Origin: Campylobacterales bacterium
Lineage (GTDB): Bacteria; Campylobacterota; Campylobacteria; Campylobacterales; Sulfurimonadaceae
Direction: 5' to 3'
Assembly (NCBI GenBank): GCA_024280035.1
Contig: JAJRQV010000044.1
Coordinates: 1 to 56,878 of the forward strand
DNA: 56,878 nt
Every line of letters begins with the position of its first letter. The stretch's first letter is position 1. A model generated the notes under the pieces. The model searched no databases, was not told the DNA's origin, and saw only the letters and a list, made by a program, of their open reading frames with translations. Below are positions 38,134 to 47,774 of this stretch, piece after piece. The position numbers and the translations under genes are program-made.

Positions 38134-39432
38134 TTATATATATCTTGGAACAACAATTTCTAGGGCTGTTGCTATTTGTGTAATCTCTTCGTCAAACTCA
38201 GCAAACTCTTCATAAGTTAAAAAACCTTGTTGTTGAGAATTTTTCTCTTGTTGCTGTTGTTGATTCTGTTGAGAAGAGAAATTCATTGTGGCATCACCTA
38301 AACCTTGAGCACTAAGCGCTGATTTAAGTTCATGTGCATTTTGCATCATTAAAGTGAGTGCAGATGTATTCGCATTAATGTTAATGTGAACATTATTTCC
38401 ACGTTGCACCATTGTGACATCCATCTCACCAAACTTTTGAGGATTTAACTGCATTTTGATTCGGGTAAAGGGTGGTTTATAGTTTTCCACACACTCTTTA
38501 ATATTTTGAGCCGTATGGTTGACTAACTGCTTAGCCTCACTGACTTTTTGAGAAAGTTGCTCTGTTTTTGTTTGTAAGGTAGCAGTAACTTTTTCACTGT
38601 TCTTGTCCCCTTCTACCTTTAAACTTAGTTCGGAGTCTTCTTGTTTAATAGAATCTTCTCCATGCAAAAGAGCACTTAAAGAAGAGCTAACTTTAGTAGG
38701 GATCTTTGCGGTAGAAGGTGTTGATAAAACTTCACGAGGAGACTCTTCAATAGGACCTTCTTTTGTGAGCAAAAAGGCTAAAGGCTTATCCTTACTAAGC
38801 TCTTTTTCATTTTTTGTAGAGACAAGAGGTTTAACCAATTCACTGGTTGTATGAGGAATTGTTTTGAGCATCTTAGTAGGAGTTTCTTGTGCTATGGGGG
38901 TCTTATCCAATTTAATTGCTTGTTGAATCTCTTCTTTTACAGGACTTGGATTGAGGGACTCAAAACGAATAGCTTTAACATCAATTCCAGATTTTTCAGC
39001 AAGTTTAATAAGACCACCTAAGGTTTTTGGCAACTCTTTAGTATCACTTTTAAGAGTAATCTGCTCTTTTAAATACTCTTTGGCTTCACCAATAAGTTGT
39101 TTAATTTCTTTAGAAGGAAGGGCTTTTAAAACAGCAGGGTGAAAATTGTCTTCTTCTGCATCTAAATTTTCACCTTCTTCTACTTGCCCAAGTTTAAAGA
39201 GTTGAGATAGAGATGATTTTGTGCGGGTGTTCTTGGTTTCAGAAGCATCAAACTGGGTCAATTGCTCAAGTTTATCCAGATCTTTTAAGACAGAATTTTT
39301 ACCTGTTTTACCTAAAGAGAAAGACTCTAATAGTAGTGAAAACTTGTCACTTTTAACATCAGCATCGAGTTTGAGCAGATTAGACATTAGTCCTTTTGAA
39401 CTTGTGCTCTCATCTGTTTTTACACTTAGCAT
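38134..39432 (-). CDS. fliK: Flagellar hook-length control protein FliK
   Basis: A 432-residue protein: a long Ser/Lys/Glu-rich ruler region and a C-terminal Flg_hook domain (about 315-395) with MQLNPQKFGEMDVTM and VHININANTSAL, followed by a Gln-rich tail. It measures hook length and switches export specificity. First gene of the fliK-flgD-flgE operon. Confidence 0.85.
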   Translation of the reverse strand: MLSVKTDESTSSKGLMSNLLKLDADVKSDKFSLLLESFSLGKTGKNSVLKDLDKLEQLTQFDASETKNTRTKSSLSQLFKLGQVEEGENLDAEEDNFHPAVLKALPSKEIKQLIGEAKEYLKEQITLKSDTKELPKTLGGLIKLAEKSGIDVKAIRFESLNPSPVKEEIQQAIKLDKTPIAQETPTKMLKTIPHTTSELVKPLVSTKNEKELSKDKPLAFLLTKEGPIEESPREVLSTPSTAKIPTKVSSSLSALLHGEDSIKQEDSELSLKVEGDKNSEKVTATLQTKTEQLSQKVSEAKQLVNHTAQNIKECVENYKPPFTRIKMQLNPQKFGEMDVTMVQRGNNVHININANTSALTLMMQNAHELKSALSAQGLGDATMNFSSQQNQQQQQEKNSQQQGFLTYEEFAEFDEEITQIATALEIVVPRYI

Positions 39433-39464
39433 TCTTTCTCCTTTACAGTTGTCGTAAAGATAGA

Positions 39465-39482
39465 AAGCAATTTTTATTCCAT
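39465..39482 (-). promoter_or_regulatory. Sigma54-type promoter before fliK-flgD-flgE
   Basis: Minus-strand TATGGAATAAAAATTGCTTT carries GG and GC separated by 10 nt (plus-strand CC at 39479-39480, GC at 39467-39468). It sits about 35 nt before the fliK ATG. With the site before the second hook gene, it indicates common FlgR/FlgS-sigma54 control as in Campylobacter and Helicobacter. Confidence 0.72.
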
Positions 39483-39495
39483 AATATGGGTTTTT

Positions 39496-39939
39496 TTAAG
39501 AGAGCTTTTCTTTAAGAAGTTGAGTAACGCAGGTTTCAATCATTTCAAAGACCTTATCAAAACCTTCGAAACCATCAAAAAAGTAAGGATCGGGAACATC
39601 TTCATCCTTATAACCAAAGTGACCAAGTTTTACAAGCTGTGTAGCACCAAGTTTTTTAAGATTACTCATATTACTTTCATCAAGTCCAACAATAAGATCA
39701 TATTTCGAAAAATCTTCAGGTGTAACCTGACGACCTTTATAGCCAGAGATATCTATATTATGTAATGAGGCAACTTTTATGGAGTTTGGACAAGGGGCTT
39801 GTCCTATATGCCAATCTCCTGTACCTGCTGAGTCAATAGTTAAGTCTAAGTCTTTCTTAGAGACAATCTTTTTAGCAATACCTTCTGCAAGGGGATAGCG
39901 ACATATATTTCCAAGACAAACGAATAAAATAGATTTCAA
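39496..39939 (-). CDS. Low-molecular-weight protein tyrosine phosphatase
   Basis: A 147-residue LMW-PTP: P-loop CLGNICRYP with catalytic Cys8 and Arg14, and the general-acid motif VPDPYFFDG near the C-terminus. The residue after the Arg is Tyr15 where nearly all family members have Ser, which normally helps activate the Cys. Activity may be altered. Monocistronic. Confidence 0.88.
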   Translation of the reverse strand: MKSILFVCLGNICRYPLAEGIAKKIVSKKDLDLTIDSAGTGDWHIGQAPCPNSIKVASLHNIDISGYKGRQVTPEDFSKYDLIVGLDESNMSNLKKLGATQLVKLGHFGYKDEDVPDPYFFDGFEGFDKVFEMIETCVTQLLKEKLS

Positions 39940-40054
39940 GATTTTCCTTCTTTTAAAATAGACTTCTTAGACAATCCAAATTATAACTAATAACAATCTT
40001 ATCTTAGAGCAAATCCGAATAATGACATTAGAGTTCTGCTTAAAGAGAGATAAA

Positions 40055-40471
40055 TTAGAGGAGGTCTTTTTTAAGTCTTGAGAAACCTTTTTCAAGCTGT
40101 TTAGTACCAAGTGCCTCATCTAAATCAATATAATAACTATATAAGAGCATTTTATCTTTTTTAAGTTCTAGCCTAAGGTAAGCACTTGGCATACCTTGTG
40201 CTTTTGTAGATGAGTTTTGATTTGAGTTACAGACAATATTACTCTTATACGAGATATAAAGGTTAAATGGACAGGTATTGCTAAAAGGATAAAGTGTTTC
40301 TAAATCTTTTTTAATTCTTTCATTAGGAGGAAAAACAATCAGTTTCATGCACTCTATTTTTTCTTTTTGAATCTTTTTAGTAGCTGTTTTAATAATAGCC
40401 TTGTCCTCGCAGGCGTTGAGAAAAAGAAGGATGCCTATAAAAGATAAAGTTTTAATTATATAAGAATACAT
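40055..40471 (-). CDS. Hypothetical lipoprotein
   Basis: A 138-residue lipoprotein (lipobox GILLFLNAC) with an acidic and Lys-rich mature part containing two further Cys pairs (KIECMKL, NTCPFN and IVCNSN). No recognised family. It overlaps the upstream thioesterase gene by 16 nt, suggesting coupled expression. Confidence 0.6.
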   Translation of the reverse strand: MYSYIIKTLSFIGILLFLNACEDKAIIKTATKKIQKEKIECMKLIVFPPNERIKKDLETLYPFSNTCPFNLYISYKSNIVCNSNQNSSTKAQGMPSAYLRLELKKDKMLLYSYYIDLDEALGTKQLEKGFSRLKKDLL

Positions 40472-40863
40472 ATATCTTGAAACCTATTTTTTAAATCTTT
40501 TGGAATGGCACGAGGGCGTTCGGCATCATAATCAACGAGTACCCAAACTGTACTTGCCTTGGCAATAAGCACATCTTCTCGGTAACACTCATACAGGCGG
40601 GTAATACGTGTTGGTGTTACTCTTGTTATCCATGTTTTAATCTTAAGGGTGTCGTTTTGATATGCAGGTTTTTTATACTTAATAGAATGTGAAATTGCCA
40701 CCCAAGCTAAACCGAGCTCTTTACATGCTTGCATTCCCCATCCCAACTCTTGTGCATGTTCAATGGCTGTTTCAATAAACCATTCAAGATAACGAAGGTT
40801 ATTCACATGGCGAATGTAGTTTTCGGGTTTTTCATTAACAATAAAAGTCTTTTCGTAAATCAT
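40456..40863 (-). CDS. Hotdog-fold acyl-CoA thioesterase
   Basis: A 135-residue 4HBT-type hotdog protein: NNLRYLEWFIETAIEHAQELGW (hotdog helix with the region that normally carries the catalytic acid), AWVAISHSIKYKKPA and ARITRLYECYRED-like strands. It resembles YbgC/FadM-like thioesterases. The substrate is unknown. Adjacent to a methyltransferase gene 1 nt upstream. Confidence 0.8.
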   Translation of the reverse strand: MIYEKTFIVNEKPENYIRHVNNLRYLEWFIETAIEHAQELGWGMQACKELGLAWVAISHSIKYKKPAYQNDTLKIKTWITRVTPTRITRLYECYREDVLIAKASTVWVLVDYDAERPRAIPKDLKNRFQDICILI

Positions 40864-40864
40864 C

Positions 40865-41485
40865 TTATCTCTTTTTTACTATAACGCGAATAACAAGTGC
40901 CTGACCTTGATGACCATCCCCTTCATCTAAAAGAACATCTTCTTCTTGTAAGTGGATTATCTCACAGGCAGCATTTGAAAAGATAGACTCTAAAGATGCT
41001 AGGGTATAGAGCAGTTCAGGTTTTTTAGGTCCACCACTATCTCTTGGTATTTGATTAATAGAGAATAATTCACCAATAAAATAACCATCTGTTTTAAGTG
41101 CTTGAATAGCTTGTTGAAAAGCCTGTGTACGAAGAGGATCTTCTAGATGTAAGTATGAAGTTAAGATAGCATCATAACTTTGTGTGGGTTGCCACTGCTC
41201 TAGATCTAAGAGTTCAGTTTTAAAACTAACACCCTTGTTAGTTGCCATCATCAATGCCTTTGTCATGCCTATTGGCGAAGCATCTAGTGCCGTTACATTA
41301 AAACCTTTAGAAGCAAGATAAACAGCATTTCGACCCTCTCCCTCTCCTAAGCACAGAATCTCACCTTTGGGAGCTAGAAGATCCGTTTTAGAAGCAATAA
41401 AAGCATTTGGTTCAAAACCATAAAAGTAACCTTCACGAGAAAACTTATCGTCCCACAGTGCACCAATGCTCTTCTCTTGTTTCAT
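40865..41485 (-). CDS. SAM-dependent methyltransferase, TehB-like
   Basis: A 206-residue class I methyltransferase: WDDKFSREGYFYGFEPNAFI at the N-terminus, SAM motif I EILCLGEGEGRNAVYLA, motif II VTALDASPIGM and DAILTSYLHL. This layout fits the TehB/thiopurine-like small methyltransferases. The acceptor is unknown. Probably cotranscribed with the downstream thioesterase. Confidence 0.82.
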   Translation of the reverse strand: MKQEKSIGALWDDKFSREGYFYGFEPNAFIASKTDLLAPKGEILCLGEGEGRNAVYLASKGFNVTALDASPIGMTKALMMATNKGVSFKTELLDLEQWQPTQSYDAILTSYLHLEDPLRTQAFQQAIQALKTDGYFIGELFSINQIPRDSGGPKKPELLYTLASLESIFSNAACEIIHLQEEDVLLDEGDGHQGQALVIRVIVKKR

Positions 41486-41571
41486 AAGTTATTTCCTCTT
41501 TGTAACAAAATGTTATTCACTAACTGCTCTTAAGCTCTTGTTCTTCACCATTTCCCCTGAAAATAGCTAAG

Positions 41572-42213
41572 CTATTTCTGAACCCCACTTAAAACAGGAA
41601 CAAAAGAGCACTCTTCTAACTCTTCAGCTTGAAGAGAGTTTCCTATTTTAGTGAAACGGGTGATCACTTGTTTTCCACCCTTTTGCATAGGTGCAACAAT
41701 AATACCATCAGGTGCTAACTGGTCTATTAGTTTTTGAGGAAGTGAAGTTGCCGAAGCTGAAAAAAGGATTCTATCATAAGGGGCATACTGAATCCAACCG
41801 CCTTGACCATCATCTGTTCGGGTATGCACATTTGAGATGTTTAAGGTACGAAAACGTTGTTTAGCTTCTATCATTAAGGGTTCAATTCTTTCAATAGTAA
41901 AAACACGTCTAAAGAGTTTGGAAAGTACAGCCGCTTGATAACCCGAACCGCAGCCTACTTCTAGGACGGAATCTGCCCCTTGAGGGTAGAGGTATTCACT
42001 CATTTTTGCAACAGTCAAAGGTGAAGAAATCCATTGATTTGCACCAATGGGTAAGGCATCTAGTTTATAAGCATTATGGGTAAAGCCTGCGGGTACAAAA
42101 GCCTCTCTATTTGTATTAGCAATAGCCTTTTTTACATTGTCACTTAATTCAAACTTTGCATTAATGTCTTCAGCAAGTCGAGCATTTTTCATAGCAATAT
42201 TTCTTTGTTGCAT
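41572..42213 (-). CDS. pcm: Protein-L-isoaspartate O-methyltransferase
   Basis: A 213-residue Pcm: FVPAGFTHNAYKLDALPIG, ISSPLTVAKMSEYL, motif I VLEVGCGSGYQAAVLSKL, and APYDRILFSASATSLP. It methylates isoaspartyl residues in damaged proteins. It lies 7 nt downstream of the nrdB/nitrilase frame and is probably in its operon. Confidence 0.93.
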   Translation of the reverse strand: MQQRNIAMKNARLAEDINAKFELSDNVKKAIANTNREAFVPAGFTHNAYKLDALPIGANQWISSPLTVAKMSEYLYPQGADSVLEVGCGSGYQAAVLSKLFRRVFTIERIEPLMIEAKQRFRTLNISNVHTRTDDGQGGWIQYAPYDRILFSASATSLPQKLIDQLAPDGIIVAPMQKGGKQVITRFTKIGNSLQAEELEECSFVPVLSGVQK

Positions 42214-42220
42214 TTAACCT

Positions 42221-43972
42221 CTATTTTATTCCTACGTCGAGGTATCTTCTCATTCGACGTATCTCTTGTTTATCATATGGTGTTATTAAGCAAAGATTAT
42301 TCCCATTGCGTGCGGCTTTTCCAAAGGGTGTAATGATGCCACTCATAGAAGTGCAGTCTTCATTTGAAGCATCTGCCCCTAGAACATAACATTGGTTCAT
42401 AACCGCGAGAGCTTGACTTAAAACTCTAAAGTTTTCAGTGCGATTTTTCCCCCAGCGTGAAGGAACTAAAATAATATCAGCACCTTCTAAGTCCTGCCAG
42501 TAACTCTTAAAACGCATCTCAAAACATATTAAAAGACCAAATTTAATACCATCAATCTCAAAAAGTTCAAAGTGTTTATCTTTTCCCGCGGTAAAATACT
42601 TATGCTCATCACCCAATTTAAAAAGCATGTTTTTTGACTGTTCATATACTACTTTTTCTTTATGTATAACTTTAGCAATATTAAAAAATTTTCCATTTTC
42701 ACGTTTTTCTATAGTAGTTAAACAGATAATACGTTCTTTTGAAAGTGTCAAAAGACTATCCATAGCCTTAATAGAAAAAACAGAAGCTGCTTCAAAGTTT
42801 TCATAATCAAAACCTGTTAAGCAGACTTCAGGAGCTAAAATAATAGTATTATCGGGAGTCTCTTGTATAAGGGTTACAAGTTTCTGTAAGTTCTCTTCAT
42901 AATTCTCTGTAGAAGAGAATTGAAGAGTTGCAAGAAAGCGTTTATTCATCGTATAAAAATCATCAAAATCTAATGAACCTTTAGAATAGTTGGCTACTGT
43001 ACCTTCAAAGAAGTTTGTTTTTTGGTCATTAAAGCTTGAAAAGTCATCTACCCATTTAATAGGATTATTGACATTATAAAGTTTTTCAAAACCAACAGAA
43101 GTTAGACGATCATCGGCTAAGTACTTAATATACTGCTCAACAATATCATCAGTAAGCCCAAGAATTTGTCCTTGAGTAATATATTTACCCCATTGAACTT
43201 CAAGCTCAACAGCCTCTTCGAACATAGCATAAACCTCATCTTTTAACTGTTCTGTAAATAGATCAGAACGCTCTTTTTTTAAGGTGTTGATAAGGTTTTG
43301 AAAAAGAACAAGGTGAGTTACTTCATCTCTTTGGATAAAACGAATCATCTGAGCAGAACCTAACATCTTTCCTGAACGAGCAAGTGTGTATAAATAAGCA
43401 AAACCTGAATAGAAGTAGATACCTTCTAAAATTTGGTTAGCAAAACATGCTTTAACAAAGTTGTGCTCTGTTGGATTAGAAGCAAGTTCTGTAAAAACAG
43501 CGGCAATGGCATCATTTTTATGCTTAAGCTTCATGTCTGTTCTCCACAACTCATAAATCTCATCAGAGTTCGGCGAAATTGTATCTACCATTACTGCGTA
43601 AGATTGAGAGTGAAGTGCCTCTTCAAATGATTGGCGAACAAGAATAAGATTAACCTCAGGTGAGGTAACAAAAGGGTTAACATTATCAATTAAGTTATTA
43701 GTTTGAAGGGAATCCATAAAAATAAGCTGAGCAAGTGCTTTATCGTAAGCGTCTTTTTCAACTGCAGAAATATTTTTATAATCCATAACATCTTTAGTCA
43801 TATCCACTTCTTTAGGAAACCATGTGTTGTTTAACATCATTTCCCAAAGATTGTATGCCCATTGGTACTTAATATTATTTAATTCAAAAATACCTGTAGG
43901 GTTTCCACCAAAGATTTTTCTATCATTTACATGTTCTGTTGATTCGGGATTGTATATTTTTTTTCTGTTCAT
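42221..43972 (-). CDS. nrdB: Ribonucleotide reductase beta subunit joined to a nitrilase-family domain
   Basis: One open frame of 583 codons. Residues 1-341 are NrdB (R2) with di-iron ligands in [26 protein letters not shown] and [13 protein letters not shown]. Residues 342-583 are a carbon-nitrogen hydrolase (about 242 residues, start at ATG 42949) with the Glu-Lys-Cys triad in [24 protein letters not shown] and [10 protein letters not shown]. The join lies in a T5 run (42955-42959). One more T would end NrdB as ...DDFLYDE with TAA at 42942-42944, overlapping an ATG for the nitrilase by 8 nt. So either a true fusion or two genes merged by a one-base deletion; I favour the second. NrdB makes deoxyribonucleotides. 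Confidence 0.88.
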   Translation of the reverse strand: MNRKKIYNPESTEHVNDRKIFGGNPTGIFELNNIKYQWAYNLWEMMLNNTWFPKEVDMTKDVMDYKNISAVEKDAYDKALAQLIFMDSLQTNNLIDNVNPFVTSPEVNLILVRQSFEEALHSQSYAVMVDTISPNSDEIYELWRTDMKLKHKNDAIAAVFTELASNPTEHNFVKACFANQILEGIYFYSGFAYLYTLARSGKMLGSAQMIRFIQRDEVTHLVLFQNLINTLKKERSDLFTEQLKDEVYAMFEEAVELEVQWGKYITQGQILGLTDDIVEQYIKYLADDRLTSVGFEKLYNVNNPIKWVDDFSSFNDQKTNFFEGTVANYSKGSLDFDDFYTMNKRFLATLQFSSTENYEENLQKLVTLIQETPDNTIILAPEVCLTGFDYENFEAASVFSIKAMDSLLTLSKERIICLTTIEKRENGKFFNIAKVIHKEKVVYEQSKNMLFKLGDEHKYFTAGKDKHFELFEIDGIKFGLLICFEMRFKSYWQDLEGADIILVPSRWGKNRTENFRVLSQALAVMNQCYVLGADASNEDCTSMSGIITPFGKAARNGNNLCLITPYDKQEIRRMRRYLDVGIK

Positions 43973-44110
43973 GTGTGCATCTCTTATCTGATTTAAGTAA
44001 AAGATTATACATCCGACCTACCTATGAAAACTTTAAATACGAAAAGAATTTTTACTTTTTTTTGTTACACTTGTGGCAAGAAATATTTCATCCCCATAAA
44101 AGGGCATATC

Positions 44111-44985
44111 ATGCTAAAACTACTAAGTTACATTTTTTCACTTCTTATACTATTTACATTTTCTGTAGAAGCGAAGTCTTTACTTTATAAGGTGAGTTCT
44201 AAAAGTTCATCTGTTTATATTTTAGGCTCGATTCATTTAGCAAAACCTGAGCTTTATCCTTTAAATAAAGAGATTAGTTTGGCATATAAGGCTTCAGATA
44301 TGTTAGTGGTTGAAGTGAATCCCTCTTCCAAAGAATCTACGCAAACAATGCAATCGGCAATGCTAAACCTTGGTCTGTATAAAGAGGGTCAAACATTAGA
44401 AACTCAACTGAGTGCTAAAACCTATAAAAGCTTAAAGTCTTATACAAATAAGCTAGGCATACCTCTAGAGAAGATGCAGATGATGCGACCTTGGGTGGTA
44501 ATGATTCAATTAACTGTAACAGAGATGATGCGTTTGGGTTATCTCCCTGAATTAGGAATAGATCAACATTTTCTTAATTTGGCAGTTCAAGATAAGAAAG
44601 AGATTCTTGAGCTAGAAACAGCTCAGGAACAGATGAATCTTTTAAGTAAAGAAGACAAAGAGTTCCAAGATAAACTCCTGTTTTATACCCTAGAGTCTAT
44701 GCAGGATCTAGAGCCAATGTTAGATGATATGTACAGGGGTTGGAAAAAGGGGATGAGAAGGCTTTTGAAAAGATTATAATGAGCCCTGTTGAAGAAGATC
44801 CTTCTTTAAAAGATATGTATGATGAACTTATTACAAACCGTAACTATGCCATGACAGAGAAAATAGAGGGTTTTTTAAAGACAGATAAAAACTATTTTGT
44901 TGTTGTGGGTGCAGGTCATGTTATAGGAGAAGAGGGTATTGTGGCACTTCTTCGTAAAAAAGCTTATCGTGTTAGCCAACGTTAG
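44111..44985 (+). pseudogene. TraB/GumN-family protein with a frameshift near 44744-44752
   Basis: From ATG 44111 (RBS AAAGGG; signal peptide ending near SVEA) the frame shows the TraB/GumN start VYILGSIHLAKPELYPL and MMRPWVV, then runs out of register after MYRGWKKG. The rest (DEKAFEKI, NRNYAMTEKIEGFL and VVVGAGHVIGEEGIVALL, the conserved C-terminal GAGH motif) is in the -1 frame to TAG 44985. The frames join in AAAAAGGGG (44744-44752); one extra A or G restores about 291 residues, normal for the family. These proteins are exported, metalloprotease-like (TIKI/TraB relatives), with conserved GxxH sites present here. Consensus error, slippage or decay. Confidence 0.85.
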
Positions 44986-45176
44986 TTTGTCTACAGACTT
45001 AGAAAATTATAAATCTGTGAATTTTCGCGCTTAAGAAGAAGGTGTTTTTTAACTAAGTTTGTGTTTTATCAGATATTGCCTTCTGAAATAATGTTATTTT
45101 TATCACAATATACGTTTACTTTTCATTTATTTTCCAAATAAAGCCTTTTCCTCACTACTTAATCACTACTCTTATG

Positions 45177-45222
45177 TATAATCGATTTAATTATTTAAGA
45201 ATTATGTAAAAGGGCTATATTG
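45177..45222 (+). promoter_or_regulatory. Promoter and RBS for the hybrid kinase gene
   Basis: TATAAT at 45177-45182 lies in the 234-nt gap before the hybrid kinase, with an A/T-rich region typical of Campylobacterota sigma70 promoters. AAAAGGG (45207-45213) is 7 nt before the TTG start at 45220 and decides that start. No gene is seen in the rest of the gap. Confidence 0.4.
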
Positions 45223-47229
45223 AAAAAACTAAATACTGCTGCACTAGTACAAAGTGAATTAACTTATGTAAGTAAAAAGCTTGATTTAGCACAAAACAAT
45301 ATTAAAATGAACCATATAATTGAAGAGTTTATATCTTCAGTATTGGAAAGTGAATTTACATCCTTATGGTTTTTTAATGCACAAAAGATGATGCTTTTAA
45401 GAGAGAGGGATGATAGCACGGTTAGAGAACTCTCTTTGGATACAAAAGAGGGAATAATTTATAAATGTTTTATGATGGAAAAAGGTCAAATCTATAACTA
45501 TATAGCAAGTGATAAAGATTATGTTGCTTTAATGGATAATCCTGATAATATAAAAATAAAATCAAAAATCATTCTTCCTCTTTTAGATCATGGAAAACTT
45601 ATAGGTATTGTTACTGCTTACTCTTCTATTAAAAAGATTAAAAAATTTGTAAAAGATGATATGGAGCTTTTAGAAGCACTTTCTCCTTATTTGCTCAATA
45701 TACTTTACAAAATGCATATGCCTAAAAAGAGTTTTACTAAAGAGTCTATGGTTGTTGAAAATATAAAAGAGATAGAAAAATCAAGAGAAGCAGTAGAAAC
45801 ACCAGATGAAACACTTCATGTAGTAGCAAATTTTGTTCATGATATTCGTACTCCTGCGAATACTCTTTATGGTTTTTTGGAGCTTTTAGAAGATCAAATA
45901 ACAGATAAAAGACTTAAAGAATATCTTATTAATGCAAAAGAGAGTGCAGGTTTTATAAATGAACTCACAAGTGCGATGTTAGATAGGGTTTCGCTTCATA
46001 GAGAAAGGACAGAGTCAAAGGTAAAAGAGGTAGAAAGTGTTAAGTTTTTTTCTGGTATAGCAGAAATGTTTATCTCGAATATGCATGCAAAACAGATAGG
46101 GTTTAATATTTATATTGACCCTCGTTTACCAAAGCTTATAGAGATTGAAGAGTTAAAACTAAAACGTACACTTATTAATCTTTTAGGTAATGCTTATAAA
46201 TTTACACCCAATGGAAAGAATATAGAGTTTTTTATTAAATATGATGGAGATACTAAAAAAATAAGTATCTCCATAAAAGATGAGGGTATAGGCATACCTA
46301 AAGAAAAACAAGAAGAGATTTTTGAAGCTTTTAAACAAGCTGATGATGCAACGGCACTTAATTATGGAGGAACAGGCTTAGGTTTGTCAATATGTTCAGA
46401 ATATGTGCGTGATATGGGTGGAGAACTGCATATTAAGAGTGAAGTAGATAAGGGAACTGTTTTTTACTTTAATCTTCCTCTATTATCTACTAACGATAAA
46501 GATGGATGTTGTTTAACTCTGCAAAAAAATAATAATGTGAAAATAGCTGTTTTAATGCGTACTAAAAACTCTTTTAGTTTAACGAATATAGCACGTTATA
46601 TGATTCGTATGGGAATAAAGAAAAAAAATATTATTGCAGTTACCTCAGCAGAAGAGATACCACCAGATGTAAATAATTTAATTATCTTTCAACATAAAAT
46701 TAACGAAGCAACAGAAATCTTAATGAACAAGTCTCTTAAGGTTTTGATAGTAGAAGAGGACCTTTTCTCTATAGGAAGTGATGAAAATCATAGCTATGAT
46801 GTTATTTCTCAGTATGCATATTATGCCCAAAAATTATATCAGCTTATAGATGTTAAAAAAATACCAAAAGCCTTAATAGTAGATGATGATAAAACGAGTG
46901 TAGTTCTATTAGAGAGAATTTTGGAGAATGAATATTGTGAAGTAGATACTGCAAACAATGGAAAAATTGCCTTAGAGATGATTATCGATTCGCATAAAAA
47001 AGAGGCTCCTTATAATGTTGTATATATAGATAATAATATGCCTCTAATGAGTGGTATTGAAGTTATGAAAAATGTTAGAGAGTATGAAAGAGACAATAAT
47101 TTAAAACCTATATATGTTGCATCAACATCAGGCAATGTTTTAGATATGCAAAAAGATGGTAAAGACTTTGATCTTTATATTGGCAAACCATTTAAAGTAG
47201 ATGAGATTAGAAAAGCGTTAAACCATTAA
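45220..47229 (+). CDS. Cytosolic hybrid histidine kinase with GAF-like sensor
   Basis: A 669-residue protein with TTG start. Residues about 25-165 look like a GAF domain; HisKA with His207 in VVANFVHDIRTPANTL; HATPase (about 310-425: LLGNAYKFTPNGK, DEGIGIPKEKQEE, GGTGLGLSI); a degenerate receiver-like region (about 435-545); and a C-terminal receiver with Asp604 (VVYIDNNMPLM) and YIGKPFK. No membrane segment. It starts a four-gene cluster with a PAS protein, a roadblock protein and a SixA-like protein. Confidence 0.9.
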   Translation: MKKLNTAALVQSELTYVSKKLDLAQNNIKMNHIIEEFISSVLESEFTSLWFFNAQKMMLLRERDDSTVRELSLDTKEGIIYKCFMMEKGQIYNYIASDKDYVALMDNPDNIKIKSKIILPLLDHGKLIGIVTAYSSIKKIKKFVKDDMELLEALSPYLLNILYKMHMPKKSFTKESMVVENIKEIEKSREAVETPDETLHVVANFVHDIRTPANTLYGFLELLEDQITDKRLKEYLINAKESAGFINELTSAMLDRVSLHRERTESKVKEVESVKFFSGIAEMFISNMHAKQIGFNIYIDPRLPKLIEIEELKLKRTLINLLGNAYKFTPNGKNIEFFIKYDGDTKKISISIKDEGIGIPKEKQEEIFEAFKQADDATALNYGGTGLGLSICSEYVRDMGGELHIKSEVDKGTVFYFNLPLLSTNDKDGCCLTLQKNNNVKIAVLMRTKNSFSLTNIARYMIRMGIKKKNIIAVTSAEEIPPDVNNLIIFQHKINEATEILMNKSLKVLIVEEDLFSIGSDENHSYDVISQYAYYAQKLYQLIDVKKIPKALIVDDDKTSVVLLERILENEYCEVDTANNGKIALEMIIDSHKKEAPYNVVYIDNNMPLMSGIEVMKNVREYERDNNLKPIYVASTSGNVLDMQKDGKDFDLYIGKPFKVDEIRKALNH

Positions 47230-47241
47230 AAAGGAGAAAAA

Positions 47242-47763
47242 ATGACAAGACCAGAACCAACAGATGTGGAACATGAGGTAAAGAGTGTAGATTTAATTGT
47301 ATCAAAATCAGATGAAGCAGGAAATATTACTTATGTAAACCCTATTTTTATAAAAATATCAGGTTATACACAGGCGAGTTTACTTGAAAAACCGCATGCA
47401 ATATTACGGCATCCCGATATGCCAAAGGTGATTTTTAAATACTTATGGAAAAATATTAAAGAGGGAAATGATGTTGTAGCTTATGTTAAAAATCTATGTG
47501 CAGATGGGGGCTACTACTGGGTACTAGCAACTGTAAAAATGGCAAAAAATCCTGATGGAAGCTTTCGGAACTATATGTCAACACGTAGATGTATCACAAA
47601 GAGGGCTAAAGATATTATAATCGTACTATATCTAAAGCTTTTAGATATAGAAAAGAAAGAAGGTGAAGAAGCATCAGAAGCTATTTTCGAGAGATTCTTA
47701 AGTGAAAATGGAATTACAGATAGTAATTCGTTTAACGAATATATGAAAAATTTAAATAAATAA
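47242..47763 (+). CDS. Aer/CetB-type PAS-domain protein
   Basis: A 173-residue protein: a PAS domain (about 15-125) with YVNPIFIKISGYT, AILRHPDMPKVIFKYLWKNI and GGYYWVLATVKM, the pattern of FAD-binding aerotaxis PAS domains, followed by a helical tail (about 130-173). No output domain is present, so it would act by protein contact, as CetB does with CetA in Campylobacter. RBS AAGGAG. Located 12 nt after the hybrid kinase, so it may sense redox state for it (inference). Confidence 0.85.
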   Translation: MTRPEPTDVEHEVKSVDLIVSKSDEAGNITYVNPIFIKISGYTQASLLEKPHAILRHPDMPKVIFKYLWKNIKEGNDVVAYVKNLCADGGYYWVLATVKMAKNPDGSFRNYMSTRRCITKRAKDIIIVLYLKLLDIEKKEGEEASEAIFERFLSENGITDSNSFNEYMKNLNK

Positions 47764-47774
47764 GGGAGTATTAA

